From NCBI RefSeq assembly GCF_000182925.2, contig NC_026507.1:372001-436000 (forward strand): a stretch of DNA of 64,000 nt. Reading direction: 5' to 3'. A program made the translations under genes and the position numbers. Shown in pieces: positions 13,019 to 25,352 of the stretch; the stretch's first letter is position 1; the number at the start of each line of letters is the position of its first letter. The stretch comes from Neurospora crassa OR74A. Taxonomy: Eukaryota; Ascomycota; Sordariomycetes; Sordariales; Sordariaceae. The notes under the pieces are model-generated. The model had not been told where the DNA came from and made no database searches. It saw nothing but the letters and a program-made list of their open reading frames with translations.

Positions 13019-14482
13019 ATGACTAGGAGTCAGTTCAATTGCTTTGACGACATGGGGGTCAACGGGCATGAAAGAGGTTGATTGATCTACAAAGGCTAAC
13101 ATACGGGAACTACCCATGTTGTAAGTAAAAATGAAGAAACGCGGTGGATTTGAGCATCTCCAGTCGTGAAGATGTATATACAGAACGGTACCACTAAAGG
13201 ACCTACCTAACACAGATCAATCATCAGCCTATGGGACAATTCCAAGTCCTGCTGCATACCTGGCTGGATTCGTGACTCTGTTGAGTTTCCCTCTCGTGTA
13301 AAAGAGACTCATATTTTATTAGTCCGATGGAGAGACGCGGGGAGAGCTCCAGTCCGCGTCGAGAGGAACCTCAATCAGACTCTAAATCTACTTTTTTTTG
13401 GACGACGCCCTGCTGGACCCCAGACGATGCAAACTACCTAGGTAATTATCTTCCATCCGAAAAGTGTGCCACCCCGACTTCACTAAGCCTACCTATCGTC
13501 AGTTCCAGCAGCACCAGTTCAAACAATCGGAGCAGGCAGGCCGGTTCCTTCAACTATGCCTAGGTATGTGCCCCCGGCAATCAGATAGTTACCTACCTAC
13601 CTACCTCATCATTATTTTAGGCTGACTTTGGAAAGTAAGTAGGCGGCATCAGGCTTACTGCCAAAGCCGAACTCTACCTCTACCTACATACCTCTATATA
13701 TGCAAGCCACCACCTGTGTGTGGTCAAGGCAAATCGCGTGCTGCTCGCGGATTGGATTTGGCTCCAAGGTAGCTAAGGTAGCTACCTCTAGCTGTATGAT
13801 GATGATGCCATCTGGCCGATCGTTTGTGCAGGACGGGAGCTGGGCACGGCGTCCTAAGCATTCGCATTCGCATTCGCATTCTTGCAAAGGGGGGAAGGAA
13901 AGATGCTATGAAAAGAAAAGATCAGCTTTGGTTGCCAAGCAGGATGCAGGGCACAGGTACAGGTACAGGTACAGTTCGGTTGGGACGGATTCGCGTGACT
14001 ACTAGTGGAGGATTAGCAATTATGAGTAGAGGTATTAATGAGATATTTATTCTCCATCAATTAGAGAAATGGTTCTCGTTAACGAGTCGGGGGGACTTTC
14101 GAGTGATTGGAATCCTCCAGTCGTCTCCATGGCTGATGGAGCGATGTGAATGTCGGAATGTTCCGTCGTTTATGGGTTAAGCGCGTGACAGCGAGATAGC
14201 GCCATCCGCTGTAGGCCCGACTTTGCAAGTGGTGAGGAAGAAAATCACGAAGGAAGAGGTTGGAAGGAAGTGGCAGTTGTGGTTGTGGTTGTGGTTATGG
14301 TTGTAAGTGGAGGACCAATGTCCCCACTCTTACTTCTTTGTTAAGTGGGGCGGTCCAGGAACGGCCGGCAGGGACCTCCAGAGCATCCATTTTTCCCTCG
14401 CCCAACAGAAAATCGGAATGCAAAAAGATGCTGGGCTGGGTGTGAAGACAAAGCTGCAAAAATGGCAAAAAAAGTGATGGTC
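13019..14482. other. Intergenic region rich in short tandem repeats
   Basis: Contains CATTCG repeats (13859-13881), ACAGGT repeats (13953-13974), CTAC-type repeats near 13589-13608 and a TGGTTG-type run near 14276-14302. No supported gene. Confidence 0.6.
13859..13881 (+). repeat. CATTCG hexanucleotide microsatellite
   Basis: Nearly four tandem copies of CATTCG, directly read. A second hexamer repeat (ACAGGT) lies about 70 bp downstream at 13953-13974. Confidence 0.9.
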
Positions 14483-14580
14483 TCTCCCGCCGGGAATTGA
14501 ACCCGGGTCTCGAGCGAAATCGAACTGATATCATGTTCAAGCTTGACAAGCTCACATACTGACCACTATACTACGGAAGA
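14483..14580 (-). tRNA. tRNA-Asp (GTC) with an intron in the anticodon loop
   Basis: On the minus strand the acceptor stem TCTTCCG pairs with CGGGAGA (one G-T pair). The D-arm region reads GTATAGTGGTCAGTAT, and the T arm is CCGGG TTCAATT CCCGG. The anticodon stem TGAGC pairs with GCTCG and the loop carries GTC. An intron of about 27 nt sits one base after the anticodon, the canonical fungal position. The mature length is about 71 nt before CCA addition. Confidence 0.93.
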
Positions 14581-15565
14581 TGTACAACTGTTGGATCAGC
14601 TGTCGTAGTTGATTGGTCAGAGAGGGCTTCTAGTGAGCCTATATTGTCTGTCTTGAATTGCATTCCTAGAATATGGAACAAATCATTCTAACTACCTGTC
14701 TGCATCGAAGGATTGAACAGATTGATATTGGGAAGCTTTTGGAGGAAGGCGACTGGAATTTGGGAATAAGTTTTTGGGGTTTGTTCTTTCGTGGTTGTGT
14801 ATCGTGGGAGTGAAGTCGTAAATCTGGGGCTGGTTATTACGACACTGGTCTCGCATGTGTTCCCTCGATATGTCAGGCAGCTAACACATACCAAAGTCAC
14901 TCTCTTCTCTACCATTTACCTATTCCCCCTTCCAACCTAGACCTATCAACATCCCCTTCCTTTACTTCAAGTGCCTATCAACACAAGTTACACAGTCTAC
15001 AATAACCTCCACTCATTGGACTTCTTAATGCTTGGACTGTCCCCAAGGAAGAGAAGGAAAGGATAAGAGTGTACTTCCATGAGGAGATAGGGTATAGGTA
15101 ACCCATACGGAGCCGATTTTTCACGAGTCAGATTGAGGATTATGCTGATTTAGCCACGCAACTGTCTATCGCCATTATATACCTAACTAAATGCACAACG
15201 AAAGCTAATTCTCTATCCGTCTTCCCAATTCATCACAATCCAGTACTGGTTTGTTTTTCAGCTCGGTACGCTAGGTAGGTACTATGCCGTACTCTGTACA
15301 CCACACTACGTACACGAAATCTATCCCGAGTATTGTCCCAAACCTCGCAAGAACCAATGAAAATGGCTGGTACGAATCACAAAAGCCGTCAGCAAGAATC
15401 CTATATGGCATTTTGGATATCAGAAATAACGTATTCAGGGTAAGATCACGCATTAGTCAGCAGTGAGAATGCATGGGAAAGTTGACACGAGGTCTCGAAC
15501 TAGGTGACAAACAAACCAGTACTGGACTGAACTTCCCTGTTACTCATCACTAAATTCGAGTCCAC
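14581..15565. other. Intergenic region, no gene seen
   Basis: AT-richer spacer between the tRNA gene and the end of the STAND-like gene. It would hold the tRNA upstream sequence and the large gene's 3' flank. Confidence 0.5.
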
Positions 15566-18500
15566 TCATAATGTCCACTCATAATAACTCCTCGCATCGC
15601 TCCATATGTCTGTTTCCTTTGCGAATATTTCATCTTGTCCCGACACTGCTCGCCTTAGCTTTTCCATCAGTTCGTCCAGGAGTTCTGTCCTGTAGACTGG
15701 TACGAAGGCTGTCTCATCAAACTTCTTTAGCCAATAGTGCGCATCCTCACTACCTCTAGGCACGGAAATAATATTTTCCTTCGCGTATGTTAGTTCAGTG
15801 GCAAAATGCCGCTCGATTACTTCCTTGTAATCGAGGTCGCCAAATCCCATCTCTTCCAGATTCAAATTAGTCCTCCTGTCAGCTGTCTCACGCATCATAT
15901 CTGCTACTTCCACCTCTGACCGACATCTGACGTTAAAGACCTCTTCACCATAAGCTTTATAGAGCTCCATCCGAGTGATGCCGTAAATATCGGCCAGTAT
16001 TGGATCCGTCACACTCCACCAGTGGCGCCAGTGAGCCAGCAACCGAGTTGTGTGGCCATCAAGATTATGGCTACCCCAAGAAGGAGGCGTTTTCCCCAGA
16101 TCTTCAAATTCATAACAGCCACAATCGAACTCCGTCGAGTATTCTTCATCTTCATCATGCCGTTGGAGAAACATGAGGAGGGACCCACGGTAAGCGAACA
16201 TTAACAGTTTTAAATGCGATGCTAGTTCCTCGTCATCGTCTCTGATCCTTTCGACTTCTTCGGGTTTGGGAGGGTTCATTTTGTATTCCCGCCCTAGACA
16301 GCATGTGTGAACGAGGCCGAGCCTGTCAAACAACTCTAGCCGCACTGCTTGTTCGAAACACAGCGACTTTTCGTCCCGGGTAAGAGAACACGACTCGAGC
16401 CAAGAAACTAACGCATTCGCTTTGTGCTCATGTTGGTTGCATATACGGGAGTAGGCATCAAAGGATACGTGGAGGTGTTGTGGTAGACATCCGTCCGAGG
16501 CAAGACAATAACAGACACAGCTGTCTGTCAACATGGGAGGACACAGGCCGGAAACGTACTGAACTAGCAGACGCATCAAAGACCAGTGTGAGTTGGGCTG
16601 AGTAGTGCATCCTTTTGCTAGCCGCTCTAAGAGATTGCGGCTGCTCTGTCTGCGACGCCCGAGGTAGCCTTGTTTCTTGTGATGTATCGGAAGCGGAAAA
16701 TTCGGACTGGCACCCTTCTGTAGAAGCCATACGCATATCGGTAGTGGTGCCAGTCCAGAAAGTTTCCGCGTGGCTTGATCCAGAGACGTTCGCACCAGCT
16801 TGTCTCTTCTTATGTTCATATGAGTCTTGTCGAAAACGGTGAACCCGTCGTCGATAGCGGTAAACCCGTTGTCGAACAACTGCTGCGCCACTACGACCAG
16901 CAGGAAGCTCTCACGGACCTGTGCAGTAGACGGAGCTTTAGAAGAACCCTTGTAGATGCGCGGTGACCCATAGTGGTTGTCGGAAAAATCGCCCAAGACT
17001 TGATAGATCGACCCAGCCCATCCAGGGTGCAAGGCTTGGGGGACTTGAATCCCTTGATCTCTCAAAAGGTTGTATAGTTCTCGCGCATGAGCATCCAGCG
17101 GTATGACTTGAGTAGTAGAAAGTCCCAGTCTCTTTTGGTCGATGGGCGATAAGTGTTGACGGCCAAGGGTAGCAAGATCCGTACGTTTGCGAACATGCGA
17201 CTTGACAACGATCTGGGCCCAATCCATTGCATCAGCCTTGACCAAATCCATCATGAGCCTAATGAAAGGGAAAGTATTCATAGGCATGAAGAACGAGTCG
17301 AGAATTTGGTGGCAAGATTCCTTGTCAGATATCAGGAATGCCAGCCAAAAGGTGCGTGACGCATCCGACGTCCAGACGGCAGACAGAGCCTGCAGTCCTT
17401 CCCTCCAACCCACAGCCAAATCTAAAACACTTATTCCGTATGAACCAAATGCTTGTGCACTCCAGTTGAGTGTGGACGATGTCAGGAATCGTTCCAGGTT
17501 ACGGAGATCTCGATCTAGTACGATCCTTGCGAGTTCCCCCTCGAAAGTGGCTTATGATAAATGTCAGCAGCGGTACAATTAGTCGAGACGGCCCCTTCGA
17601 TCCAAGAGGGATGAATGGTCAAGTATATCTTTGCTTACATGTAGACAAATCTGGTTTCATCCTAAGCAACGTCAACATCGTACGATGGACGCAGGCATAC
17701 TGGTTTACCTCGCCCGATAAATCATCAAAATCAAATTCGTAGGTGAATTCAACGTCGTAGAAGTTCATATCGGCAGCAAGTTTAATCGTGCGACTGTCCC
17801 AATGCAAGGACATTGTGCTTAGCATAATATCGAATGGCAGATGTGGCTGCTCTATCGAATCTAGCATCTGTCCGAATAGGGGTAAACTCATTTGAATAGC
17901 GGCTATTGCGCTGTTCAGAGGGGATGCTACTGTAGCATTCATGGTTCTGTGGGGATGGAATATGGCAAGGTGAGTACATGTAGATCTGTTCAAATTCAAA
18001 TTGCAATGGATCTTGTAGTCACACATACTGGAATAAATCTTGTCTAAACGATTGATGTATTTGCAACGTTGGAAGTGCTATCAAACGGCGTGATCTAGAG
18101 TTATCGGCGATAGAGTGTGATCCAGAGTCACCGGGGATAGAGTGTGCGTCAATGCCATTGACTGAGATGAGCGCGAGAAGGCCTGTGACTTCGTCTGCGA
18201 CATGACTATACACTGGCATCAAAATTAGGATCAAGAGCATCATTTCCTATGGGGTTGTTAGTTATGAACGATGTAATGCCGTCATGAAGGCCCGAACAAG
18301 TAGAGAATATGGTAGTGTGTGTTGAAGAAGGACAACTTACATGAAGGACAGTATATCCAGATTCATCCCTGTCTCTGATTGAACCAATCTGGAGGATATG
18401 AGCATCACATAGCACTCGATGAATATGTCGGAGCTCTTGACGAATACGATCAATGTTCCACACAACCGCGGTATTGCTGTCGTGCCCATTGTTTGTGGGA

Positions 18501-19863
18501 CAAATGCGGCGGACACAGAACCAAGGGTACAATCGTTCATCAACGTAATACTCCCTGAAGAAATCGAGCTCTGCGCATCGCTCGGCGAAATTATCAAAGA
18601 GCCTGAATATCGCCGAATTGGCCCTTTGAACGGTAGGAAACACTTTGAGCGGGAACCGGAGCTCAAAACCGCCGCCGCCGATTGTCGCAGAGAAAGCGAA
18701 TTGCACCGTTTTGTTGACCAGAGGGAGGAGTTGCATGCATAGCTGATAGTTCCAGGTTTGTTTCACAGCCTGTCCTCCACTGTAGGGACAAGAGGTATGA
18801 TGTCGCTTCTGGTTCTCATAGCCATAACCAAAAGAAAATGGACCACGTCTGAATGCCTTTCCAGTGTTGTAAGTTTTGGTGTCACAACCACACACTGTTG
18901 GCCCGGAAGCGGAGTGCCGATCAAAGGAGCGTCTCGCCGCTGCAGAGTTGCTGTGTCTTCTCGGGTTATTTGAATACGGAATCTGATTCATCAGAAGCAT
19001 GCTAGCTACTTGCGCTCTATCTTCGTGGGAAAGGCGTGATACGATAGGGAGAAGCGCATTGGAAGCGCTGGCGTACAGCCCTTGACCAGTCATCAGTAGC
19101 ATTAGTTCGCTCCGCAATTCGTCCCTGATCGTTGCCGGCTCAAGTCGCAGCTCAAGTTCGATTCGGGTTGTTGCTGGGCTGGCTCGTGTCTGCTGAGCTC
19201 CGATGAGTGTAGAACCATGCACGTTCACATCGATATCAACATCGGTCTTCCTGCTGTTCAGCTCATAGACCTTGTCCTTTATCTCAGCCAGAACGGTGGT
19301 GTTCTCATTGACTCTCGTTCCAATGGCTACACTGCTCTCCCTGAAGGCTGTTAATATCTATTGCATTTGAGGGGCAACTTTGGGTTGACTCACAGATTTT
19401 TGGTGGACAGAGCAACCTGGAGACCTGAGAGTCCGCGGTGGATTTGCTCATTGTACCGCTGGATAGCTTCGAATCTGTCGTTGAACTCCCCTTCCTTCTT
19501 GATTGTGATGACGTCTCGCCAGAGCTTTTTGATCCCCCTCAAATCCTGGGTGGTAGGTCCAACAAGGGATTCGATCTGCAGTTCCAAATCTTGGGCGACT
19601 TTGTGTGCTTTTCCAATGTCGTCCCGGTAGGTTTGCAGTTGAAATTGGCTCGACAGACTCAGGAGAGTTGGGTGGGCTAGGTGATCTCGCAGTTGTACCA
19701 TATTTTGTTTCGATATCTGAACAAGTGTCAGAAGTTCCGTGAGCTTGGCAGGAGTGTCTCTCAGGCTCTTCAACAGCCCAGCGCCCTTGATTGCGCCCTT
19801 TGCCGCCAGCTCAGCGAACTGGCATGCAGCGGCCACGATTCCGAGAATCGACGCCGGGTCCAT
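15566..19863 (-). CDS. Large fungal STAND/PigL_N-like protein (five exons)
   Basis: Predicted exons are 19863-19394, 19340-18341, 18246-18029, 17946-17639 and 17550-15566; all phases agree and give 1326 residues. The start MDPASILGIVAAACQFAE is typical of the fungal N-terminal helical domain of STAND and PigL_N proteins, a module often linked to signalling or incompatibility. A helical stretch of about 150 residues follows. The middle has a Cys-containing block (TVCGCDTKTYN, HHTSCPYSGG) and a stretch YTVLHEMMLL...SHVADEVTGLL. The C-terminal 650 residues begin with an ankyrin-like piece (SVLDLAVGWREGLQAL) but show no clear repeat array. I see no NACHT P-loop. Intron 4 appears to end in AAG rather than CAG/TAG. 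Function is unknown. Confidence 0.78.
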
Positions 19864-22378
19864 GTTGAGGCGGGAAGCGACGACTTGACAGAGGACAGGA
19901 GGTGAGTCCAGTGTTGGTGAGAAAGAAGAGAACAGATTGGGGAGTGTGAAGCTCCGTCGAAAATCACCAGGGGTTAGTTGGAAAGGAACTTGAAGAAGGC
20001 ATGAAACTGGAGAGGCTGGCTCGGCTAGCAGGCAAGAATTGATTGCATGTGGTGTGGTGGGGACGTTCAATAATTGGGCGATGCCTTCGTTCAGTTCCTT
20101 CCTTCCATCCACACGAGATACTTACCCATCAACCACGCTCTCTCCCGTTATTCGTCAAGGCTCGAAGCGCCTCCTGCAGTCTGCCTTGAAGAGCAAGGTA
20201 CAGACAGCCACAACGCTACCTACCTACCTAACTGCATAGTGATGCAGCAAATTGCTTATCTGTGGGAGGCGCAGTCAGGCACTTAGTTGAAACTCGGATC
20301 ATTTTATCCCAGTCGTTTTCCATCTCCAAAATTAACGCCAGCATCTTCCACTACCTATCCAATCGAAAAGAAAGGATGATTGAGCAGTACCCTCCTTCAC
20401 CGTCAGCGACAATAACAAATCTTTCCTTTTCTGCCTTTGACAACTACTAACCCAAGGCTTCTCGTGCAACCTATCAGGCACTCACTGTTCCTTGTTCACT
20501 TGGATAGTACTGCGTCATGTTATGACGACGGAAGCTGAACTCATTCAGTCCCTTGACCAGTCCCCCTCAGTCTAATCGTCAGCCAAACTCCTCCCCCCTC
20601 CATCCACTTCATAACGGAAAGTACACCTCACCATTGACATTTCAGCCGGCTACGTAGCGCCACGCAATTTCCACTGACAATTGAAGTCCGGGCACCCTCT
20701 TTCCTGTCTGACTCATCATGGCCGTTTCTCCCTAGAGGTAGTTCCTCTAAGCATAGTAAGTTTGGAAAAACCCATGTTTGACATGAGATCCACCATCATC
20801 TCATCTGGACATTACTGTGTACCCATGTGATGAATCCAGGTTGACAAAATCATCGATGCCATACCTCCTCATCCTTGGCTTCAACGATGGGATCGATCCC
20901 ATCGCACTCGCCCACGCATCGATTGTTGCTGCCATCCATCCATCCATCCATCTGCTTTTCCCGAATGAATTTCCAATCCAGGCACCTACTTAGTCGTAAG
21001 AGACCCTCCACTTCTTTCCACCCCCGTCCCCTGGTCGATTTAACTTCCTTCAGTTAACAGAGTTGGAAGAAAACAATTCCTGCTTTTGATCTCGTCCAAC
21101 ATCCAACACATAGTAGGTCGCTGCCGGCACGCTCAAACTCTAGGCAGATTTCGGGAATGTGATACGAGGCACCGGGCGGGGGGTTGGTGTCTAAAGCAGT
21201 ATACCTTTTGTTTTTTTTATCTTTTAATTTTCTTTTCTCCGGGAAGAGGAACGGAGATGCCGAACCAGCGCGCGAGAGGTCAAGAGGAGGAGGTCAAGAG
21301 GAGGGAGAGTTATAGAAGACTGGAGGGGTCGACGCGTATAATTTAGGGGAAATGGGTGGTGGCATGCCCTGGCTACCTAGCGGTCGGTTCGAAATCGCAA
21401 CGCAACGCAACGGTTGTTGTTGTTGTGAAGATTCTGTGCTAAGAGAACTGAATCACTCAGCTTTCGGGGGGTTGATGTTTTCAGGAAGGACGAGAGGAGA
21501 AACTACCTCTACCTACCTCACGCTTGTGACGTTAGTACGTTTAGATTGGGTATGGCGGCGGCGATTAGTACCTGGATCTTTCCATCTGTATCTCTCCTAT
21601 CTAACTAACACGATATAGCACGGTCGATTGGATTAGACGCAGCCGGCCGCTGCTGAGGCCGGCTGAGATTGAGAAGGGCGTGCATTAATAGAGTAGGTTT
21701 TTTTTTTTGGAAGTATTTGGTAGGATGCGGTAGTAGTACGAAACGCTACTGTATAAACAAGACAGGCCACAGCTGAGATTGGGTAGAATGCCTCTTGCGG
21801 TCCCGTGAGAGAGAGCTGGGGAGTCTCGATGTGTCCTTCCAGTTCAGTTAGTGGTGGTTTGAAACTACAACATGAGATATTGTGTATATACTTGCTGCGA
21901 GTCTGGATTAATCATATCGGACGGAGCTGGACCGGCAGTCAATAGGAAAAGAAGAGCAAGAGAAGCACTTAACAAACAAGAAGCAGACAATGGCGAATTT
22001 GAACAAGGGTATAAATAACCTAGAGACACATGTACGAAACAATTCGATACCTTCGAACAACCCAAAACACCGCTTCCTGATGCAAAGACGCAGAGATGCT
22101 AAAACAAAATAAATCCATCCATCCAAGAAATCCCTTCTTTAAAGATCCAACATCTCTTCCTTGCCGACCATCGCTTGGGCCGGGTCGCCATGAGAAAATC
22201 TGAAACAACTGAGAATCTGAATCTGGATCCAAACAAAGAAAAAAAAAGGTTATGATGTAGTAATATTGCAATATGCAAATCCAACCTTTTCGTCGTATTT
22301 TCCCTTCCTGCCTTCTACAGCAGCCATCATTCCACATCATTAATTCCTTTCCTTTATAGATCCCCTTATTCATCACCC
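19864..22378. other. Intergenic region with a 20-bp palindrome and microsatellites
   Basis: About 2.5 kb between the STAND-like gene promoter and the coiled-coil gene end. It holds a perfect palindrome (885-904 of the 20 kb block), an ATCC run near 20934-20951 and short CTAC repeats. Open frames here are short and without domains. Confidence 0.6.
20885..20904. repeat. Perfect 20-bp palindrome
   Basis: The sequence CGATGGGATCGATCCCATCG reads the same on both strands. It lies about 1 kb upstream of the STAND-like gene start and may be a dimeric protein-binding site or chance. Confidence 0.8.
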
Positions 22379-25352
22379 CTATATTCCCTCCCTCAAAGCC
22401 TCCTCAATACTCCCCAGCTGGCTCACATCCAACGCCTCCACCGTCACTTTACTCGGCAACCCACCCTTCCTCGACAAAAACCCTGGGATCACGCCGGGTT
22501 GGTTGATGCCCGGCGCCCTAGGCTTGATGGTCGTCCCCGTCGTCGCAGAGGACACGGACCGCAAGGAAGACGACAGGGGGGTGGTGGTGGTCGTGGTTAC
22601 CGTGCCGGCCGTGCCAGTGGTGGTGGACGAGCTGACGCTTCGGTAGGATGACTTGCCGTCGCTTGCAGCAATGGCGATGCCTAGGCCGGTGCCTGCGCCT
22701 GTGCTTCCTGTTCCAACCGGGGTGGATGTGAGCTCGGGGAGTTCCGGGGTTGGCTCCAGTCCTGTTGATCTTCCCGTGGTTCCGGGTACTGCGTCGATTG
22801 CGGTAGTCGGCTGGCTAGAACTCTGGCTCCAAGGCCGCCACGAGACTAGCCTACCCAAGGTAGGAAGAGACAGCTGACGGGAGGCTGTTGATCGCACAGA
22901 AGAGGACATATGCAAACCGTCAGTGTGGGCGCGACGATTGGGATTGAGGAAGAAGGGCGGCTCGGCGACCGAGGGACGTTTGTTATTCTGGGAGGTGGAT
23001 ACGGGTCGGGGTAGGCGCTGTCCTACCAGGGCCAAATTATCTCTGGCGTGCATGCTTCCGCGCGAACCGCGCGCCGAGATGGTCGGCATGGCCGTGACGT
23101 TGCTGATTCCGGTTCCGGCGGCACTGAGGCCGAGGGGTCGCAGGGTCAGTTGGCTCGGGCGGACCTTGAGGGTGTGGATGTCGAGGCCGTTGGAGAGGGA
23201 CATGATGGATTCGTGTGAGGTCATCCGTCGGAGTCCTCCTGTTCGTTGCTCTGCCGCTTCGGGGTGGAAGTCGAGATCTCTGTGAATCGTGTCGTCCGTC
23301 ACAATTTCCGGGTCATCGACGTCGCCATTTGCGCTCATGGTCTCAACGGTGTCGTCTTCGGCGGAGGAAACCCCGTGGGCCATGTCAGGTACGTCGTCGG
23401 TGGTGTAGGCGCCCATGGCCTGGTTGAGCTCCTCGGCAAGAACGAGACCGGCGAGCGAACGGTGGCCGGGATACGGTGGTGAACAGGTGCCGGAATTGTG
23501 CATGGCCGTACTACGAGTCGACCATTGGGATGCCTGTCTGCGGTGCGACTTTCGGTTCCATTCGGGGGAAGTTGGATCGACACTTGTGGTGGGAGAGTTG
23601 GGGACCGACACCTCAATGATGCCGCGGTCGAAGACGGAATTGCGCCGGGGGTTCGATTGGGGAGAGGTCGGCGCGGAGGATGGCGCGAATTCGGAGGGCA
23701 TTTCGGAGATTAGGGACCAACGGCCTGCTGCTGTCGAGGTGGAATCGTGAGCACTGTGACGCGGGATAAAGGGTGGCCCAAGGCCACGGCCCGCCTGCCA
23801 TTGGGGATTCTGGGAGGATACTGGTGTTGTAGGTGCTGAGATGATGTGTGGCGGCGAAAAGGTACCTGAAGTCATGGATCTCCTGTTCTTCTTTTGTTTT
23901 CGTGTCTCGCCCTTCTGGGCGATATGGTAATGGTGGTGGACGTGCACGGCTTGTGAGATCTTTGGTGTTTTGGCCGAGTCGGGATCGTCGAATTCGGTCT
24001 GTAGTGTTGATACGGTACCCAACTGTTTAGGATTACTTGATGACGGCTGGTGATAATGTATCTGTTCCCGTAGGAGTTGGATTTCGTCGTGTGAGTTCAT
24101 TAGCATCTCACGCAGTTCGGCAATGCCCAGCTGTAGGTTGGCGTTGTCCTGCAAGAGGTCGCGTACGAAATGCGACACGACATTGCGCGTGCTCTTGGTG
24201 TCGGATAAGGACTTGACAGCGGCAGCGCCCTTAAGTCTGCCTGCTGCCGTGCTGAGCTCCTTTTCCATTTCTCGTTGTTTTTCGATACGGCCGATAACCT
24301 CAGCGTGTCGTTCCCGTTCTTCCTTTGCTTCCTTCTCCATGCGCTCCAGTTGTTCCTGCAAGTCGTTGATACCCTTTTCGGCCTGCTTCCAACGTGTGAT
24401 GGCGGTGCGCGCCTCCTCCTGTGTATTGACCAAGGTTGCCTGTAGTGTCGCCTGCTCCTCTTCGAGCATGGAGAGCTGCTTCTCCAGGGTCGCTGCCCTC
24501 TCCGCCGCCAATTCCAGTCGGCGGATCTCGCGCTGGGACTCGCGCAGGGTGGTCTCGAGGTAGTCAATGCGGGTGTCGGCCTCTCGGACGGTATCATTGA
24601 GCGACTCGAGTTCGGCGTGGAGGCTGTAATTCTCGTGTATCGTTTCCCTGTTCCTCTCCTCGAGCTCTGCATTTTCGCGTTCCAGCTGTTCAATGCGAGC
24701 GGTGAGTTCGGCGCGGTCGCGTTCGGCGGCGGCCATGTAGGCTTCATGGCGGATGAGCAGAGTCTGAAGGGAAAAGGTCAGCGAGGAGAAGCATTCCTCC
24801 GGCCTGGGTTGTCGCGCGCGCCATTTGCTGTGCGTTGCAGGTGTCTTTTCCGACCACTCTAGCATTGTGCAATCTGTGAGGAAGACGAGATAGGTGCAGA
24901 TGATTTTGCAACCAGGCTATGGTCGAAGCCAAATCAAGGGATATGAAGGGAGCGATTGACGGTGGCGCCAGGCGCACAGGGAGCGGATGAAAGGAATGCG
25001 GCACGCATCAACAGGGAGCAGGTCTGCGTCATTGATTACTCACCTGGCCCATTTTGGCGGCCGTATGGACATCGCGCTCGACACTCTTGAGAAGAGTACA
25101 GTTGTGCCTAAGATAAACGCAGTCCTCCCTTCCACAGCAGCACCGCATAGCCGACGGCTGTGCCCCCTGGGCGGAGTTATCGCCGCTGGATCCCATGGCG
25201 GCGGTGGGTGATGTTGGTGGATTTTGCGGCACGAGCTCAGCTACGGGCTCAGCAGCAGCAGCAGAAGTAGCAGGAGGAGCAGCAGCGGCGGCGGCTACTT
25301 CTTGTTCGCAGTCGGCGTTCGGAGTCGCGGCGTCTGCCATTCCCATTCCCAT
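22379..25352 (-). CDS. Conserved fungal coiled-coil protein with Cys-cluster N-terminus
   Basis: Predicted exons are 25352-25044 and 24763-22379 with a long 280-bp intron (CAG|GTGAGT, TTCAG|ACT); 897 residues. The N-terminus is Ala-rich, then carries CCCGREDCVYLRHNC. The second exon begins TLLIRHEAYMAAAERDRAEL and continues into a coiled coil of over 200 residues (about 110-340) ending VVSHFVRDLLQDNANLQ and AELREMLMNSHDEIQLLREQ. The remainder is Ser/Thr/Pro-rich and probably disordered. The Cys/coiled-coil block matches, from memory, a widely conserved uncharacterised filamentous-fungal family. A scaffold or cytoskeleton/Golgi tether role is only inference. Several ATGs lie close together at 25340-25352, so the start is uncertain by a few residues. 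Confidence 0.82.

Noticed and set aside
13859-13974. Possible CRISPR-like or repeat-spacer array
   Set aside because: The repeats are contiguous hexamer microsatellites without spacers, and the organism is a fungus.
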